Shown here: one piece after another, positions 7,857 through 17,254 of the stretch
Numbering within the stretch: the first letter of the stretch is position 1
Layout of the letters: the number at the start of each line of letters is the position of its first letter
Assembly (NCBI GenBank): GCA_019359235.1
Contig: JAHHHT010000021.1
Location: forward strand, 89,297-153,296
From: Oscillatoria princeps RMCB-10
GTDB taxonomy: Bacteria; Cyanobacteriota; Cyanobacteriia; Cyanobacteriales; Oscillatoriaceae
Direction of reading: 5' to 3'
Length of the DNA: 64,000 bases
Translations under genes and position numbers: made by a program
Notes under the pieces: generated by a model
What the model was told of the DNA's origin: nothing
The model's database searches: none
Seen by the model: the letters and a program-made list of their open reading frames with translations, nothing else

Positions 7857-9896
7857 GTGACAGCATCAAGTAAAACTCTCCCACTGGTTAAAGACCCGGA
7901 GCGCCTGGAAAGCCGGCTCAAGGAGATTCCGCCGGAACCGGGGGTCTATTTCATGCGCGACGGGAGCGACCGGATTGTCTATATTGGCAAGTCCAAGAAG
8001 CTGCGCTCCCGCGTTCGCTCCTATTTCCGCGACTCGCAAAATCTCAGCCCGCGCATCGCTTTGATGGTGCAGCAGGTGGCGGAGATTGAGTTTATCGTCA
8101 CCGACACGGAGGCGGAAGCTCTAGCACTAGAAGCGAATCTTGTCAAGCAGCACCAGCCGTATTTTAATGTGCTGCTCAAGGATGACAAGAAGTATCCCTA
8201 CGTCTGCATTACTTGGTCGGAGGACTATCCCCGGATTTTCATCACGCGCAAGCGCCGGTTGGGCAATGCAAAAGACCGGTATTATGGCCCTTATGTTGAC
8301 GTTCGCCTGCTGCGGAACACGCTGCATTTGGTGAAGCGGATTTTCCCGCTGCGCCAGCGCCCCCAACCGCTGTTTAAAGACCGCCCCTGTCTGAATTATG
8401 ACATCGGGCGCTGTCCGGGTGTCTGCCAGATGCTGATTTCGCCTTCGGATTACCGCTTGACGGTGCAGAAGGTGGCGATGGTTTTCCAGGGGCGCGTCCA
8501 GGAACTGGAAGATATTCTAACAGCGCAGATGGAACAGGCTGCTGAGGCGCTGAATTTTGAGCTGGCGGCGCGGATTCGCGACCAGATTGCCGGTTTGAAG
8601 TCTCTGAATGCGGAGCAGAAGGTGTCTCTGCCTAATGATACTGTGTCGCGGGATGCGATTGCCCTGGCGGCTGGCAGCCAGTACGCCTGCATCCAGCTGT
8701 TCCAGATTCGCGCCGGTCAGTTGGTGGGACGGTTGGGGTTTGTGGCGGAAGTTTCCCCTCACCCCCCAACCGGCTCTCCCACAAGGGGAGAGGGGGAGTC
8801 GGTTTCCCCTCACCCCCCAACCGGCTCTCCCACAAAGCGAGAGGGGGAGTCGGTTTCCCCTCACCCCCCAACCGGCTCTCCCACAAAGCGAGAGGGGGAG
8901 TCGGATTTTTCTAACCCGCCAATAGAACCTGGGGCGATTTTGCAGCGGGTGCTGGAGGAACACTATCAAACTGTGGAGCAGGTGGAGATTCCAGCGGAGA
9001 TTCTGGTGCAGCACGAGTTGCCAGAAGGGGAGATGCTGGCGGACTGGTTGAGCGAGCGCAAGGGGCGAAAAGTGGCGATATTAGCTCCGCAGCGCCAAAC
9101 TAAGGCAGATTTGATTGAAATGGTCGAGCGCAACGCCGGCTACGAACTGGCTCGCCTGCAGAAGTCGGGCGAGCGCAATGCCGAAGCGATGCAGGATTTG
9201 GCGGAAATCTTGGATTTGCCTGATTTGCCGCGCCGCATTGAAGGTTACGATATCTCCCACATCCAGGGTTCGGATGCGGTGGCGTCGCAGGTGGTGTTTT
9301 TAGACGGATTGCAGGCAAAGCAGCACTACCGGCACTACAAGATTAAGAACCCAACCGTAACTGCCGGTCACTCGGATGACTTTGCCAGTCTGGCTGAGGT
9401 GATCGGGCGCAGGTTCCGCAAGTATGCGGAAAATCCCGAATTGCAGCGCACCGGCAATCCCGAATGGCCCGATTTGGTGATCATTGACGGCGGCAAGGGC
9501 CAGCTTTCGGCAGTGGTTGGGGCCTTGCAGGAGATGAATTTGCTGGAAGAGTTGCGGGTGGTGAGTCTGGCGAAGCAGCGAGAGGAAATTTATATTCCGG
9601 GTGAATCGTTGCCGCTTCAAACGGAGGCGGAGCAGCCGGGGGTGCAGCTGCTGCGCCGGTTGCGGGATGAGGCGCACCGATTTGCGGTGAGCTTCCACCG
9701 ACAGCAGAGGAGCGAGCGCATGCGCCGGTCGCGCTTGGACGAAATTCCGGGTTTGGGATTCCACCGGCAAAAACAGCTGCTGGCGCATTTCCGCTCGATT
9801 GACTACATTCGGATAGCCACCCCCGAACAGCTGGCTGAGGTCGCCGGCATTGGCCCGCGTTTGGCCCAGCAAATTTACGATTATTTTCACCCATGA
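7857..9896 (+). CDS. uvrC: UvrABC excinuclease subunit C
   Basis: Makes both incisions in nucleotide excision repair. In order: a GIY-YIG nuclease (PGVYFMRDG ... [18 protein letters not shown]), the cysteine cluster region [13 protein letters not shown], a UVR motif for UvrB contact ([13 protein letters not shown]), the RNase H-like C-terminal nuclease ([20 protein letters not shown]) and two helix-hairpin-helix motifs ([19 protein letters not shown]). I choose GTG at 7857 ([17 protein letters not shown]), which matches the family N-terminus; the frame is open further up. Three tandem 17-residue repeats between the UVR motif and the RNase H domain come from an intergenic-type repeat. The stop overlaps the next start (ATGA, 9893-9896). 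Confidence 0.97.
   Translation: MTASSKTLPLVKDPERLESRLKEIPPEPGVYFMRDGSDRIVYIGKSKKLRSRVRSYFRDSQNLSPRIALMVQQVAEIEFIVTDTEAEALALEANLVKQHQPYFNVLLKDDKKYPYVCITWSEDYPRIFITRKRRLGNAKDRYYGPYVDVRLLRNTLHLVKRIFPLRQRPQPLFKDRPCLNYDIGRCPGVCQMLISPSDYRLTVQKVAMVFQGRVQELEDILTAQMEQAAEALNFELAARIRDQIAGLKSLNAEQKVSLPNDTVSRDAIALAAGSQYACIQLFQIRAGQLVGRLGFVAEVSPHPPTGSPTRGEGESVSPHPPTGSPTKREGESVSPHPPTGSPTKREGESDFSNPPIEPGAILQRVLEEHYQTVEQVEIPAEILVQHELPEGEMLADWLSERKGRKVAILAPQRQTKADLIEMVERNAGYELARLQKSGERNAEAMQDLAEILDLPDLPRRIEGYDISHIQGSDAVASQVVFLDGLQAKQHYRHYKIKNPTVTAGHSDDFASLAEVIGRRFRKYAENPELQRTGNPEWPDLVIIDGGKGQLSAVVGALQEMNLLEELRVVSLAKQREEIYIPGESLPLQTEAEQPGVQLLRRLRDEAHRFAVSFHRQQRSERMRRSRLDEIPGLGFHRQKQLLAHFRSIDYIRIATPEQLAEVAGIGPRLAQQIYDYFHP
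8752..8904 (+). repeat. Three tandem 51-bp repeats inside uvrC
   Basis: Three units of 51 bp in frame, each encoding 17 residues ([10 protein letters not shown](R/K)(G/R)EGES + V/D). The DNA (CCCTCACCCCCCAACCGGCT ... GGGAGAGGGGGAG) is of the kind usually found between cyanobacterial genes. Because 51 is a multiple of three, the frame survives. Units 2 and 3 share AAAGCGAGAG where unit 1 has AAGGGGAGAG. Confidence 0.95.
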
Positions 9897-10582
9897 AATT
9901 CCACCCAAAAGCAGTTGAGCGGGCGAGCCATCGCCTGCTCGTTGGCTTAATCCTGTTTGAAGTTTTGATTGTCCTGATTTATCTGGGCAGTATCTTGCTG
10001 ACAGGCAAAGCCTATCCCCCGTTTAACATGGACGGTAAAATGACTGTACCATCGTTATTGCAAGCTTTCCTGCTGTTTGCAATGGGATTTATATCGCTGT
10101 TCTTTTTCACAGTTCAGCGCCCATCCTCCCTGCCCCCATCAAAATTTTTTCTCTTGACAGTAGGCGTTCTTTTGCTGTATGCTTCTGCAGATGAATTATT
10201 CAAAATACACCTTCAGTTTCAGGCGCTGCTCCAAACCCCGAACGCCCGGGACTGGCTGCGAGGGTATGTCTTGATATTTGTGGCGTTTCCAGCAGTCTTC
10301 TGGCGAGACTTTGTGGGGCTTTGGAAACTATACCGCAGAGAGACTTCCTGGGCGCTGCTGGGAATGACTATTGTTGGGATGGGTGGGTTGGGAGGAGAGA
10401 TTTTAAAGTAAAAATTATTGCCCGCTATTTTGTGGGAATTCTTCCCCAACTACTTTTTTATTAGAATTTTTGTAATGAGGATGCGGGTGGCTTTTGAGGA
10501 GGGTTCGGAACTGCTAGGAGAAACACTGATTCTGTATGCTTTTTTACTATTTGTTGCTAAACGGTTAGAAAAAACTAAGTAG
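9893..10582 (+). pseudogene. Membrane protein copy 1, stopped by a nonsense codon
   Basis: Aligns from start to end with the intact 242-residue protein at 11172-11900. At 10409-10411 a TAA replaces the TAC (Tyr) of the intact copy. Reading through it, the frame stays open to a TAG at 10580 and still gives MRVAFEEGSELLGETLI, matching TRVAFEEFSELLGETLI. One base change therefore truncates the protein to 172 residues, losing the last membrane segment. Its start overlaps the uvrC stop (ATGA), so it was co-translated with uvrC. The truncated protein may still be made. Confidence 0.85.
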
Positions 10583-10599
10583 GAATATCTAACTAAACG

Positions 10600-11171
10600 T
10601 AACTTAGCCCGCCCCTGGTTTTGGGGGAGATGAATTGGCTGGAATAATTGCGGGTTGTGAGTCTGGCTTGCGCTGCGATAGGAGATTATAATTCCGGGTG
10701 AATCGTTGCAGGTCTTGACGGTGGGGGAGCCGCCGGGGGTGCCGCTGTGGCGGCGGTTGCGGGATGAGGCGCACCGAGCTAGCGGTGAGCTTTCACCAGA
10801 GGGGGGAGGTGCCGGTGGCGCTTGCATGAAATTCCGGGTTTGGGATTCCACCGGCACCCAACAGCTGCTGGCAGATTTTCGCTCGATTGACTATACTAAA
10901 ATAGTCACCCTTTAACAGCTAGCTGATGTGGCCGTAAGCATCCCACTTTTGTATGCCGGTGAACTTGGTGCCGGCATACAAAAGTTTACCCGCCTGTTCA
11001 AGGAGGCGAGAGGAAACAAGGGTTTCTTTAGCCCTTGTCATGCGGGCTTTGTTTGCCCTTGCGTGAGTTTCGCGCTCGCCAGGGCCTATTTGCCAATGCA
11101 AAAACGGGATGCTCCCGATGTGCCGGCACTGGCCCGCGTTTGTCCCAGCAAATATACGATTATTTTAACCC
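10600..11171 (+). pseudogene. Decayed copy of the uvrC 3' end
   Basis: Matches the last 380 or so bases of uvrC (from about 9510), for example GTGAATCGTTGC, GGTTGCGGGATGAGGCGCAC and TTTCGCTCGATTGACTA, with frameshifts and a small deletion in the [15 protein letters not shown] region. A MITE splits it at 10937-11113. It ends with CCATGAAACTCCACCC, the duplicate of the uvrC/membrane-protein junction, showing that the uvrC end and the membrane gene were duplicated together. Confidence 0.88.
10937..11113. mobile_element. MITE inserted in the uvrC remnant
   Basis: Terminal inverted repeats AGCATCCC(A/G)(C/T)TTTTG at the left and, inverted, CAAAAACGGGATGCT at the right. An inner hairpin is formed by TTGTATGCCGG ... 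CCGGCATACAA. Flanking GATGTGGCC (10925-10933) and GATGTGCC (11117-11124) look like a target-site duplication of 8-9 bp. The intact uvrC has no such insert. It carries no transposase. Confidence 0.78.
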
Positions 11172-11900
11172 ATGAAACTCCACCCAAAAGCAGTTGAGCG
11201 GGCGAGTCATCGCCTGCTCGTTGGGTTCATCCTGTTTGAAGTCTTGACTGTCCTGATTTATCTGGGCAGTATTTTGCTCACCGGCAAACCCTACCCCCCG
11301 TTTGACATGGACGGGCAAATGACCGTCCCGTCCTTATTGCAAGCTTTCCTGCTGTTTACAGTTGGATTAATCTCGCTGATCTTTTTCACAGTTCAGCGCC
11401 AATCCTCCCTGCCCCCATCTAGATTTTTCCTCTTGACAGTTGCGGTTCTTTCGCTGTATGCTTCTGCTGATGAGGTCTTCAAAATCCACCTCCAGCTTCA
11501 GAGCCTGCTCAACACCCCGCACGCCCGGGACTGGCTGCGAGCGTATATATTGATATTTTTTATGTTTCCAGCAGTGTTTTTGCGAGACTTTGTGGGGCTC
11601 TGGAAATTATACCGCAGAGAGACTTTATTAGCGCTGCTGGGAATGGTAATTTTTGCTTTGGGCGGGTTTGGGGCAGAAATTGTAAAATACAAAATATTGC
11701 AGCCTCTCCTCTGGATGTTTTTCCAGCACCACCCGTTTTTTATACTGTTTGTAGAGAAGACGCGGGTGGCTTTTGAGGAGTTCTCGGAACTGTTAGGAGA
11801 GACGCTGATTGTCTTTGGTATTTTACTCTTTGTTGCCAAACGACTTCAACAAGAAGCCCCTGTTTACCTGGAAAAAGGATGCGATGAACAACCCGATTAA
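11172..11900 (+). CDS. Integral membrane protein of unknown function
   Basis: 242 residues with about five hydrophobic segments (near residues 13-37, 51-75, 85-100, 118-137 and 150-170, and a last one near 215-232). I do not recognise the family. The segment ASADEVFKIHLQLQ after the third membrane span and the acidic EKTRVAFEEFSELLGETL stretch are conserved with the broken copy at 9893-10582. Its end overlaps the start of the oxidase gene at 11884 in another frame, so the two are probably co-transcribed. Confidence 0.75.
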   Translation: MKLHPKAVERASHRLLVGFILFEVLTVLIYLGSILLTGKPYPPFDMDGQMTVPSLLQAFLLFTVGLISLIFFTVQRQSSLPPSRFFLLTVAVLSLYASADEVFKIHLQLQSLLNTPHARDWLRAYILIFFMFPAVFLRDFVGLWKLYRRETLLALLGMVIFALGGFGAEIVKYKILQPLLWMFFQHHPFFILFVEKTRVAFEEFSELLGETLIVFGILLFVAKRLQQEAPVYLEKGCDEQPD

Positions 11901-12957
11901 TCTGTTGGAGTACGAAGCGCTAGCGCCGGAGCATCTATCTAAGATGGCCCTGGATTATTACGCCAGCGGCGCTTGGGACGAGGTGACGCTGCGAGACAAC
12001 CGCGCTGCTTTCGAGCGGTTGAAACTGCGCCCGCACATGCTGGTGGATGTGAGCCGGCGGGATTTAAGCGCGAAAATTCTGGGGAAGTCGGTGCGGATGC
12101 CAATTCTGATCGCCCCGATGGCTTTCCAGTGTCTGGCTCATCCAGACGGAGAAGTGGCAGCAGCGAGCGCAGCGGCAGATGCCGGTGCGGTGATGGTGCT
12201 CAGCACGCTGGCGACAAAGAGTTTGGAGGAGGTGGCTGCGGTTAGGAAGCAGACGCCGCAGTGGTTTCAGCTGTACGTTCACCGAGATCGCGCCCTCACC
12301 CGCGCTTTGGTACAGCGGGCTGAGGCGGCTGGTTATGCGGCTTTGTGCCTGACGGTGGATGCGCCGGTGCTGGGGCGTCGGGAGAGAGATGCGCGGAATG
12401 AGTTTGCCCTCCCACCGGGGATGGAACTGGCGAATTTAGCGGGGTTGGAAATTCCTGAAATAGCCGGAGAGTCGGGGCTGTTTGCCTATTTTGCCGAACA
12501 GCTTGACCCGGGGCTGACTTGGCGGGATTTAGAGTGGCTGTGTTCGCTAACGCAGCTCAAGGTAGTGGTCAAAGGGATTTTGCGGGGGGATGATGCGTTC
12601 AAGGCGGTGGAACATGGGGCGTCTGCAGTGATTGTGTCGAATCACGGCGGGAGGCAATTGGACGGGGCGATCGCGGCTATCGACGCCCTCAGTGACGTCG
12701 TCGCAGCGGTGGGAGACAGAGCAGAAGTGCTGGTGGATGGCGGCATCCGGCGGGGGACGGACGTGCTGAAAGCCTTGGCGCTGGGCGCAAAAGCGGTTCT
12801 GGTGGGGCGTCCGGCGCTGTGGGGACTGGCGGTTGCGGGAGAAGCGGGGGTGCGTCACGTACTGGAACTGTTGCGGGATGAGCTAGATGTGGCGATGGCG
12901 TTAAGTGGGTGCGCCAAGGTAGAAGATATTAATGGCAGTTTGGTGAGGCGGTTGTAG
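11884..12957 (+). CDS. FMN-dependent alpha-hydroxy-acid oxidase (lactate/glycolate oxidase family)
   Basis: 357 residues from the ATG at 11884 (MNNPINLLEYEALA). Oxidises an L-2-hydroxy acid, such as L-lactate or glycolate, to the 2-oxo acid with release of H2O2. Family signatures: YYASGAWDEVTLRDNR at the N-terminus, CLTVDAPVLGRRERD, the active-site histidine in VSNHGGRQLDG, and the FMN-phosphate binding VDGGIRRGTDVLKALALGA / VGRP. Family knowledge says cyanobacterial members often prefer lactate; sequence reading alone cannot decide. The start overlaps the upstream membrane gene by 17 bases; a longer in-frame start at 11809 is unlikely because it would lie well inside that gene. Confidence 0.92.
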   Translation: MNNPINLLEYEALAPEHLSKMALDYYASGAWDEVTLRDNRAAFERLKLRPHMLVDVSRRDLSAKILGKSVRMPILIAPMAFQCLAHPDGEVAAASAAADAGAVMVLSTLATKSLEEVAAVRKQTPQWFQLYVHRDRALTRALVQRAEAAGYAALCLTVDAPVLGRRERDARNEFALPPGMELANLAGLEIPEIAGESGLFAYFAEQLDPGLTWRDLEWLCSLTQLKVVVKGILRGDDAFKAVEHGASAVIVSNHGGRQLDGAIAAIDALSDVVAAVGDRAEVLVDGGIRRGTDVLKALALGAKAVLVGRPALWGLAVAGEAGVRHVLELLRDELDVAMALSGCAKVEDINGSLVRRL

Positions 12958-13195
12958 ATGTCCGAGTCGGGGTGCGCTCCCGATGGCTCTCAACTTGTCT
13001 GAAATCAGTAGGGAAAGAAAATTAAACTGAAAATGTCCGTTCCTGCTGGCGTTAAGTTCCGCACGCCCTTAGGATTGACTGAGGGCGGCACGCCGCACGG
13101 CAAACAAGTTCAGTTTAGTGGCGCTGACTTACTAATTGGCTGCGCTGCCATTTTTTCAAAAGCGCAATGTCCTTGTAGAGAGCGGTTGAGAACCA

Positions 13196-14068
13196 GTGTT
13201 TAATTTTTTTAATGAGTTCACCGGCAGTCCCGAAATAGCGAGCAAAACCTCTCGCCATCGCTTTGATGGCTGGTCGCTAGACGACAGAGATCCGAAGGTA
13301 ATTAAATCTTTAATGCCGATGTGGGAATGGTTTTACCGCTACTACTTTCAGGTTAAAACCGATGGCTGGCATCACATCCCGGCGGATGGTAAAATGCTGG
13401 CTGTCGGCTCCCATAATGGGGGCTTAGCGGCACCGGATATGTTCATGTTCATGTATGACTGGTTCAGCCGGTTTGGCACAGAGCGCTTGAGCTATGGACT
13501 GATGCACCCAACTGTTTGGAAGGCTTTCCCTCCGGCGGCGCGAGGGGCGGTGCAGTTCGGTGCGATAATGGCTCACCCCAAAATGGCAACTGCTGCGCTC
13601 AGAAGAGGCGCAGCAGTGACTGTCTATCCAGGGGGGGCTGAGGATGTTTTCCGCCCCCACAGCATGCGGAACCAAATTTACTTTGCGGGGCGCAAGGGGT
13701 TTATCAAGTTGGCGCTGCGGGAAGAGGTGCCGGTAGTGCCGATGATTTCCACCGGCGCTCACGACACTCTGATTGTTATGGCGGATTTATACAAAGAAAT
13801 GCGCCAGCTGCACGAATGGGGGATGCCGTGGCTATTGGGCCTCGATCCGGTGGTGTTTCCCATTTATTTGGGGCTGCCTTGGGGGCTGAGTTTTGGCCCG
13901 CTGCCGAATATTCCGCTGCCGGTGAAAATTCGCACTCGCGTTTGCGCCCCGATTGTGTTTGAGCGCTACGGGCGCGACGCCGCCCTCGATCGCGACTATG
14001 TGGATGCTTGCTATGAAAAAGTCCGCAGCCAGATGCAACTCGAATTAGACCGCTTAGTTCAGGAGTAG
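13196..14068 (+). CDS. Lysophospholipid acyltransferase-family protein
   Basis: 290 residues from a GTG start. It has the acyltransferase fold blocks: GSHNGGLAAPD in place of the usual HxxxxD motif, GAIMAHPKMATAALRRG, and VYPGGAEDVFR in place of the PEGT motif. The PGG-x-E form is seen in the DGAT/MGAT and phytyl-ester-synthase branch rather than in classical PlsC. I infer acyl transfer to a neutral lipid or prenol acceptor at the membrane, with moderate confidence. No neighbour supports a particular acceptor. A perfect hairpin follows the stop. Confidence 0.8.
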   Translation: MFNFFNEFTGSPEIASKTSRHRFDGWSLDDRDPKVIKSLMPMWEWFYRYYFQVKTDGWHHIPADGKMLAVGSHNGGLAAPDMFMFMYDWFSRFGTERLSYGLMHPTVWKAFPPAARGAVQFGAIMAHPKMATAALRRGAAVTVYPGGAEDVFRPHSMRNQIYFAGRKGFIKLALREEVPVVPMISTGAHDTLIVMADLYKEMRQLHEWGMPWLLGLDPVVFPIYLGLPWGLSFGPLPNIPLPVKIRTRVCAPIVFERYGRDAALDRDYVDACYEKVRSQMQLELDRLVQE

Positions 14069-14071
14069 TGA

Positions 14072-14100
14072 GGTGGGTTACGGCGAAGCCGTAACCCACC
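14072..14100. terminator. Strong hairpin after the acyltransferase gene
   Basis: GGTGGGTTACGGC / GCCGTAACCCACC with a GAA loop, 13 perfect pairs, 3 bases after the stop. There is no T run, so it may be a dispersed repeat acting between convergent genes rather than a classical terminator. Confidence 0.6.
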
Positions 14101-14140
14101 AGGCTAGCAGACGTTAAGAGACGGAAGTTTTCCTGGTAGA

Positions 14141-14971
14141 TTAAGGAGCCGCTCCCTTATAAACCTCAACCGTTGCTTTTACAGAGCCAGAATTATTCGC
14201 GCTATCGCTATCCCAGAAATGCAAAGTAAGTGTGCCAGAATTCAGAATCGTCATCGTCAAGTGAGTGCCGACCGGAAAATAGCTTTTCCCCCCATCAAAG
14301 CTGCCCACAAGTGCGCCGTACACAAATTCAAAATTGCCAATCCTGTAGAGAGCGAGGAGAGTTTTTGCCTTAGGCCGCCGTCCGTTAGCATTTGCTTCGG
14401 CATCCTCTTGACCGGTAACCAGAAACCAGCTCTGGTTGGGGGGTACATTTACAACCAATATGTCTCCGGGCGCTACCGCTATCCCCGTCTTTAAAGGAGT
14501 GCCTCCGGTGACGCTGTTTTCTTTCGCTTTTACCTCAAACTCCTTTTTAACACCTTGCTGGGCTGACCACTTGACTGTAATGGCCCCACTGTTATCGGCG
14601 TAGCCCCAAGACAGGTCGTTGAGGATGAAGATTAACGTTTCCTTGGGTTTCAGAACAATCTTCGTGTCTGTCGCCACTTCAGTGACAGCACCTGTTGTTT
14701 TGCTCACCGCTAGGAGAGCAAAGGGCGTATTCTTGGGATATTTCAGGTACGACACCACCTGCGGTAAAAAAGATTGCAGCCCTTCCTGAACCGGAACGGG
14801 AAGGCTCTTGACCCCTCCCGGGCCACATCCCGCTAGAGCGGCATTATTCTTGTCTGGCGTCCAGGTGCCGGAGGGAGAAAAGGTATAGGAGAGTTCGATA
14901 TTCTGATCGTTGGTAAATTCAACGCCGGCTTCCGAGATGCCCTGCACTTCAAATTGGCCTGCTGTTGCCAC
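14141..14971 (-). CDS. Protein with two PA-IL/LecA-like lectin domains
   Basis: 276 residues, GTG start with AGGAG about ten bases upstream. Two related halves each end in a strand-loop-strand like the calcium/galactose site of Pseudomonas PA-IL (LecA): LNDLSWGYADNSGAITVKW near residues 115-135 and FWDSDSANNSGSVKATVEV near residues 252-270. The second half also has GALVGSF ... LTMTILNSGTLTLHF, matching the middle of that fold. I infer a sugar-binding protein. There is no signal peptide, as with LecA itself. It stands alone, convergent with the acyltransferase. The family assignment rests on motif recall, not on a search. Confidence 0.65.
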   Translation of the reverse strand: MATAGQFEVQGISEAGVEFTNDQNIELSYTFSPSGTWTPDKNNAALAGCGPGGVKSLPVPVQEGLQSFLPQVVSYLKYPKNTPFALLAVSKTTGAVTEVATDTKIVLKPKETLIFILNDLSWGYADNSGAITVKWSAQQGVKKEFEVKAKENSVTGGTPLKTGIAVAPGDILVVNVPPNQSWFLVTGQEDAEANANGRRPKAKTLLALYRIGNFEFVYGALVGSFDGGKSYFPVGTHLTMTILNSGTLTLHFWDSDSANNSGSVKATVEVYKGAAP

Positions 14972-15559
14972 AGTTCTGTTCTCCTTTTTGATTTTGCCAC
15001 CCTAACACACGAGAGGGTTTTGGTCAACCCCTCTCCTTGGGTATACGTTTGTTTCCCCCGTTAAATGGAGGTCACAAAGCAGTGTGTTGTATATTTAAGC
15101 ACACCTTCTACCGGCCTCCGCTTTCTTTCGCTTTTTTTTATAAATAGGAGCTAGAGAGAAGGGGAGAAGTGACCGCAAGATAAGGGATTTTAGCCAGTGG
15201 GTTCGACCGGCTAGTGAACGAGGATAAAACATTGACTCTGATCAGCCCTTCCCCCGCAACATCGCACCAGCAGGCTCGGAAACCAGGGGGAAGAGATTTC
15301 CTCCCGCATCTACCTTTAGGCAGATTTATAGCGGTTTCAGATGAGTGAGTTACTGAGAAACCCGGTTTCTTTAAGAAACCGGGTTTCTTATGCCTACTTC
15401 ATGCAAATGAAAACCTCTATAGGAGATCCTGCCGGCGACTGTCCGATTCATCTGATAGAGGGCAGGCCAAATCGGTTATTGCTATAAAAGCCCCCTCCCC
15501 CGTACCGGGTGGGGGGTTGGGGGTGGGGTTCCCTGCAGCAAAGAACAAAGGCAAACCGC
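14972..15559. other. 588-base gap with repeats only
   Basis: I see no gene. It holds the MITE-like element at 15327-15421 and a G-rich string at 15490-15532 (GGGTGGGGGGTTGGGGGTGG). The left end carries the start region of the lectin gene. Confidence 0.6.
15327..15421. mobile_element. MITE-like repeat with AAACCCGGTTT palindrome, copy 2
   Basis: Ends are inverted repeats TATAGCGGTTTCAG and TGAAAACCTCTATA. The core GAAACCCGGTTTCTT TAAGAAACCGGGTTTC is a near-perfect palindrome. This is the most complete copy of the family; see also 7630-7711 and 53347-53427. Confidence 0.75.
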
Positions 15560-16888
15560 CTATTTTTCAGGCTGACCGGCAATTGCCCGCTCCGCCCTGA
15601 GAAAGTCAACAAATTGCCTAGCCGTGCGCCCAGAACGCCCGTTGTGGCGAGTCGCCCACTGGAGAGCGCGAAACTGTAATTCTTCCGCGCTCAGGGAAAT
15701 ACCGGCTCGCTCTGCCAGATGGCGGACAATTTTTAGATAGGTGTCTTGATTCGCCGGCTCGAAGGTTAAAGTTAAGCCGAAACGATCGCTAAAGGAAAGC
15801 TTTTCCTGAACCGTATCCCAGGCGTGAACTTCCTCACTGGCCCCCGGGCGGGGGCGGTCGTCAAAGAACTCCCGAATCAGGTGACGCCGGTTGGATGTGG
15901 CATAGACTGCCACATTTGCTGGTCGTGCGGTCAGACTGCCTTCCAAGACCACTTTCAGGGCTTTGAAAGCGTCGTCATCTTCCTCAAAGGAGAGGTCATC
16001 GACAAAAATGATAAATTTATGGGGGACGCCGCGCAACTGCTCGACAATTGCCGGCAAATCTTTGAGGTCAGATTTGGCGACTTCGATCAGGCGCAAACCG
16101 CGAGCGCCGAATTCATTTAAGAGGGCTTTGACTGAAGAAGATTTGCCGGAACCGCGACTGCCGTATAGCAAAACGTGAAGAGCCGGCAGACCTGCTAGGA
16201 GAAATTCTGTATTTTTCACCAGAGTGTCGCGCTGTAATTCGCAGCCGGCTAAATCAGCGAGCCGCACGGGGTCGGGGTGCGGGATGCCGGTCAACTGCCC
16301 TGACTGCCAGCGCAGGGCGCGATATTCGGCAAAAAGGCCGGTGCCATATTGGCGGTAGTGGGCTGCTAACTCTTCTAGAATGTCAGCCCAGTTGCTTTCT
16401 TTTTGCAGAGAGGTTATTATCGGCAATGAGCGCTCGGGTGCCGCTCCAGTTCGTGCGCAATCCCAGACAACTGGTGCCACCGGCAGCCCGGAGACGGTTT
16501 GCACCCACCAGCTCAGCTGTTCTCCCCCGCACTGGTAGAGACTTTGCAAAGCTTGCAAGTCATGCTTGGCAGCGGCGAGCAGTGCCGGTGGCAAGCTTGT
16601 CAATTCGGCTTGCTGAGCTTGCAGAGTGAAGGGGTTAGTGTCGAGGAGGATTCGCTCGATCAGGTAATCTTGCCAGCTGAGATTTTTGGCAGCTAGGGAT
16701 TGGAACCAACTGCCGTAAGCGTGGGAGCAATCCGTGCCGCCGGCATCGCTGTGGTGGAGGGATTGCAGCAGGGTGAGGAAGGCGTTGCCGGTGGGGCCGG
16801 TGAGTGTGCCTTGGTAGAGCAGCAGGGAAGCGGCTTGGCGCTGGAGAAATCGGATAGAAGAGAGAGTTTGAGTGTTTGGGGATGACAT
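15560..16888 (-). CDS. DUF815-type AAA+ ATPase
   Basis: About 442 residues. The second half is the DUF815 ATPase: Walker A YGSRGSGKSS, Walker B FIIFVDDLSFEEDD, sensor-1 region VAVYATSNRRHL, and a C-terminal lid with WATRHNGRSGRTARQF. The N-terminal half is helical and leucine rich with no motif I know. The role of the family is not established. I choose ATG at 16888 (MSSPNTQTL); the frame extends to 16939 and no good ribosome site separates the two. It is divergent from the DUF262 gene across a 366-base gap in which I see no other feature. Confidence 0.82.
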   Translation of the reverse strand: MSSPNTQTLSSIRFLQRQAASLLLYQGTLTGPTGNAFLTLLQSLHHSDAGGTDCSHAYGSWFQSLAAKNLSWQDYLIERILLDTNPFTLQAQQAELTSLPPALLAAAKHDLQALQSLYQCGGEQLSWWVQTVSGLPVAPVVWDCARTGAAPERSLPIITSLQKESNWADILEELAAHYRQYGTGLFAEYRALRWQSGQLTGIPHPDPVRLADLAGCELQRDTLVKNTEFLLAGLPALHVLLYGSRGSGKSSSVKALLNEFGARGLRLIEVAKSDLKDLPAIVEQLRGVPHKFIIFVDDLSFEEDDDAFKALKVVLEGSLTARPANVAVYATSNRRHLIREFFDDRPRPGASEEVHAWDTVQEKLSFSDRFGLTLTFEPANQDTYLKIVRHLAERAGISLSAEELQFRALQWATRHNGRSGRTARQFVDFLRAERAIAGQPEK

Positions 16889-17254
16889 AATTGCAATTGT
16901 ACCGGAAGGGGTGTTCCTGACATCTGGCACCACTTGCATTGGTCGTCCCTATCCGGGCTCATCGGGGAACAGGGGTCAAGACCGCAGTTGCCGGCGAATT
17001 GCCCTCGCACCCCTCGCTCACCGAGTGGACTGGGGCGGGGAACTAAAAGCTGGGCCAACCAAGTCTGGGCCAACAAGGGTCGCCCGCACTCCGTCTTCTA
17101 AAAAAGGCTGATTTGTGGGGAATACCGCGCCATACTGTGAGCTGGGGATTAGAATATTTAAGCGGCTTTCCCGGGGTTAACGCTGTGCCCCAGTCACAGG
17201 AACAATCCCGTTTCGGGAAACGATCGCCAACTGCGCGTAACGGAGGAGGTTAGG

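Noticed and set aside
8517..9014. 165-residue minus-strand frame with repeats across uvrC
   Set aside because: It is the shadow of the in-frame repeats of uvrC, which is clearly the coding strand.
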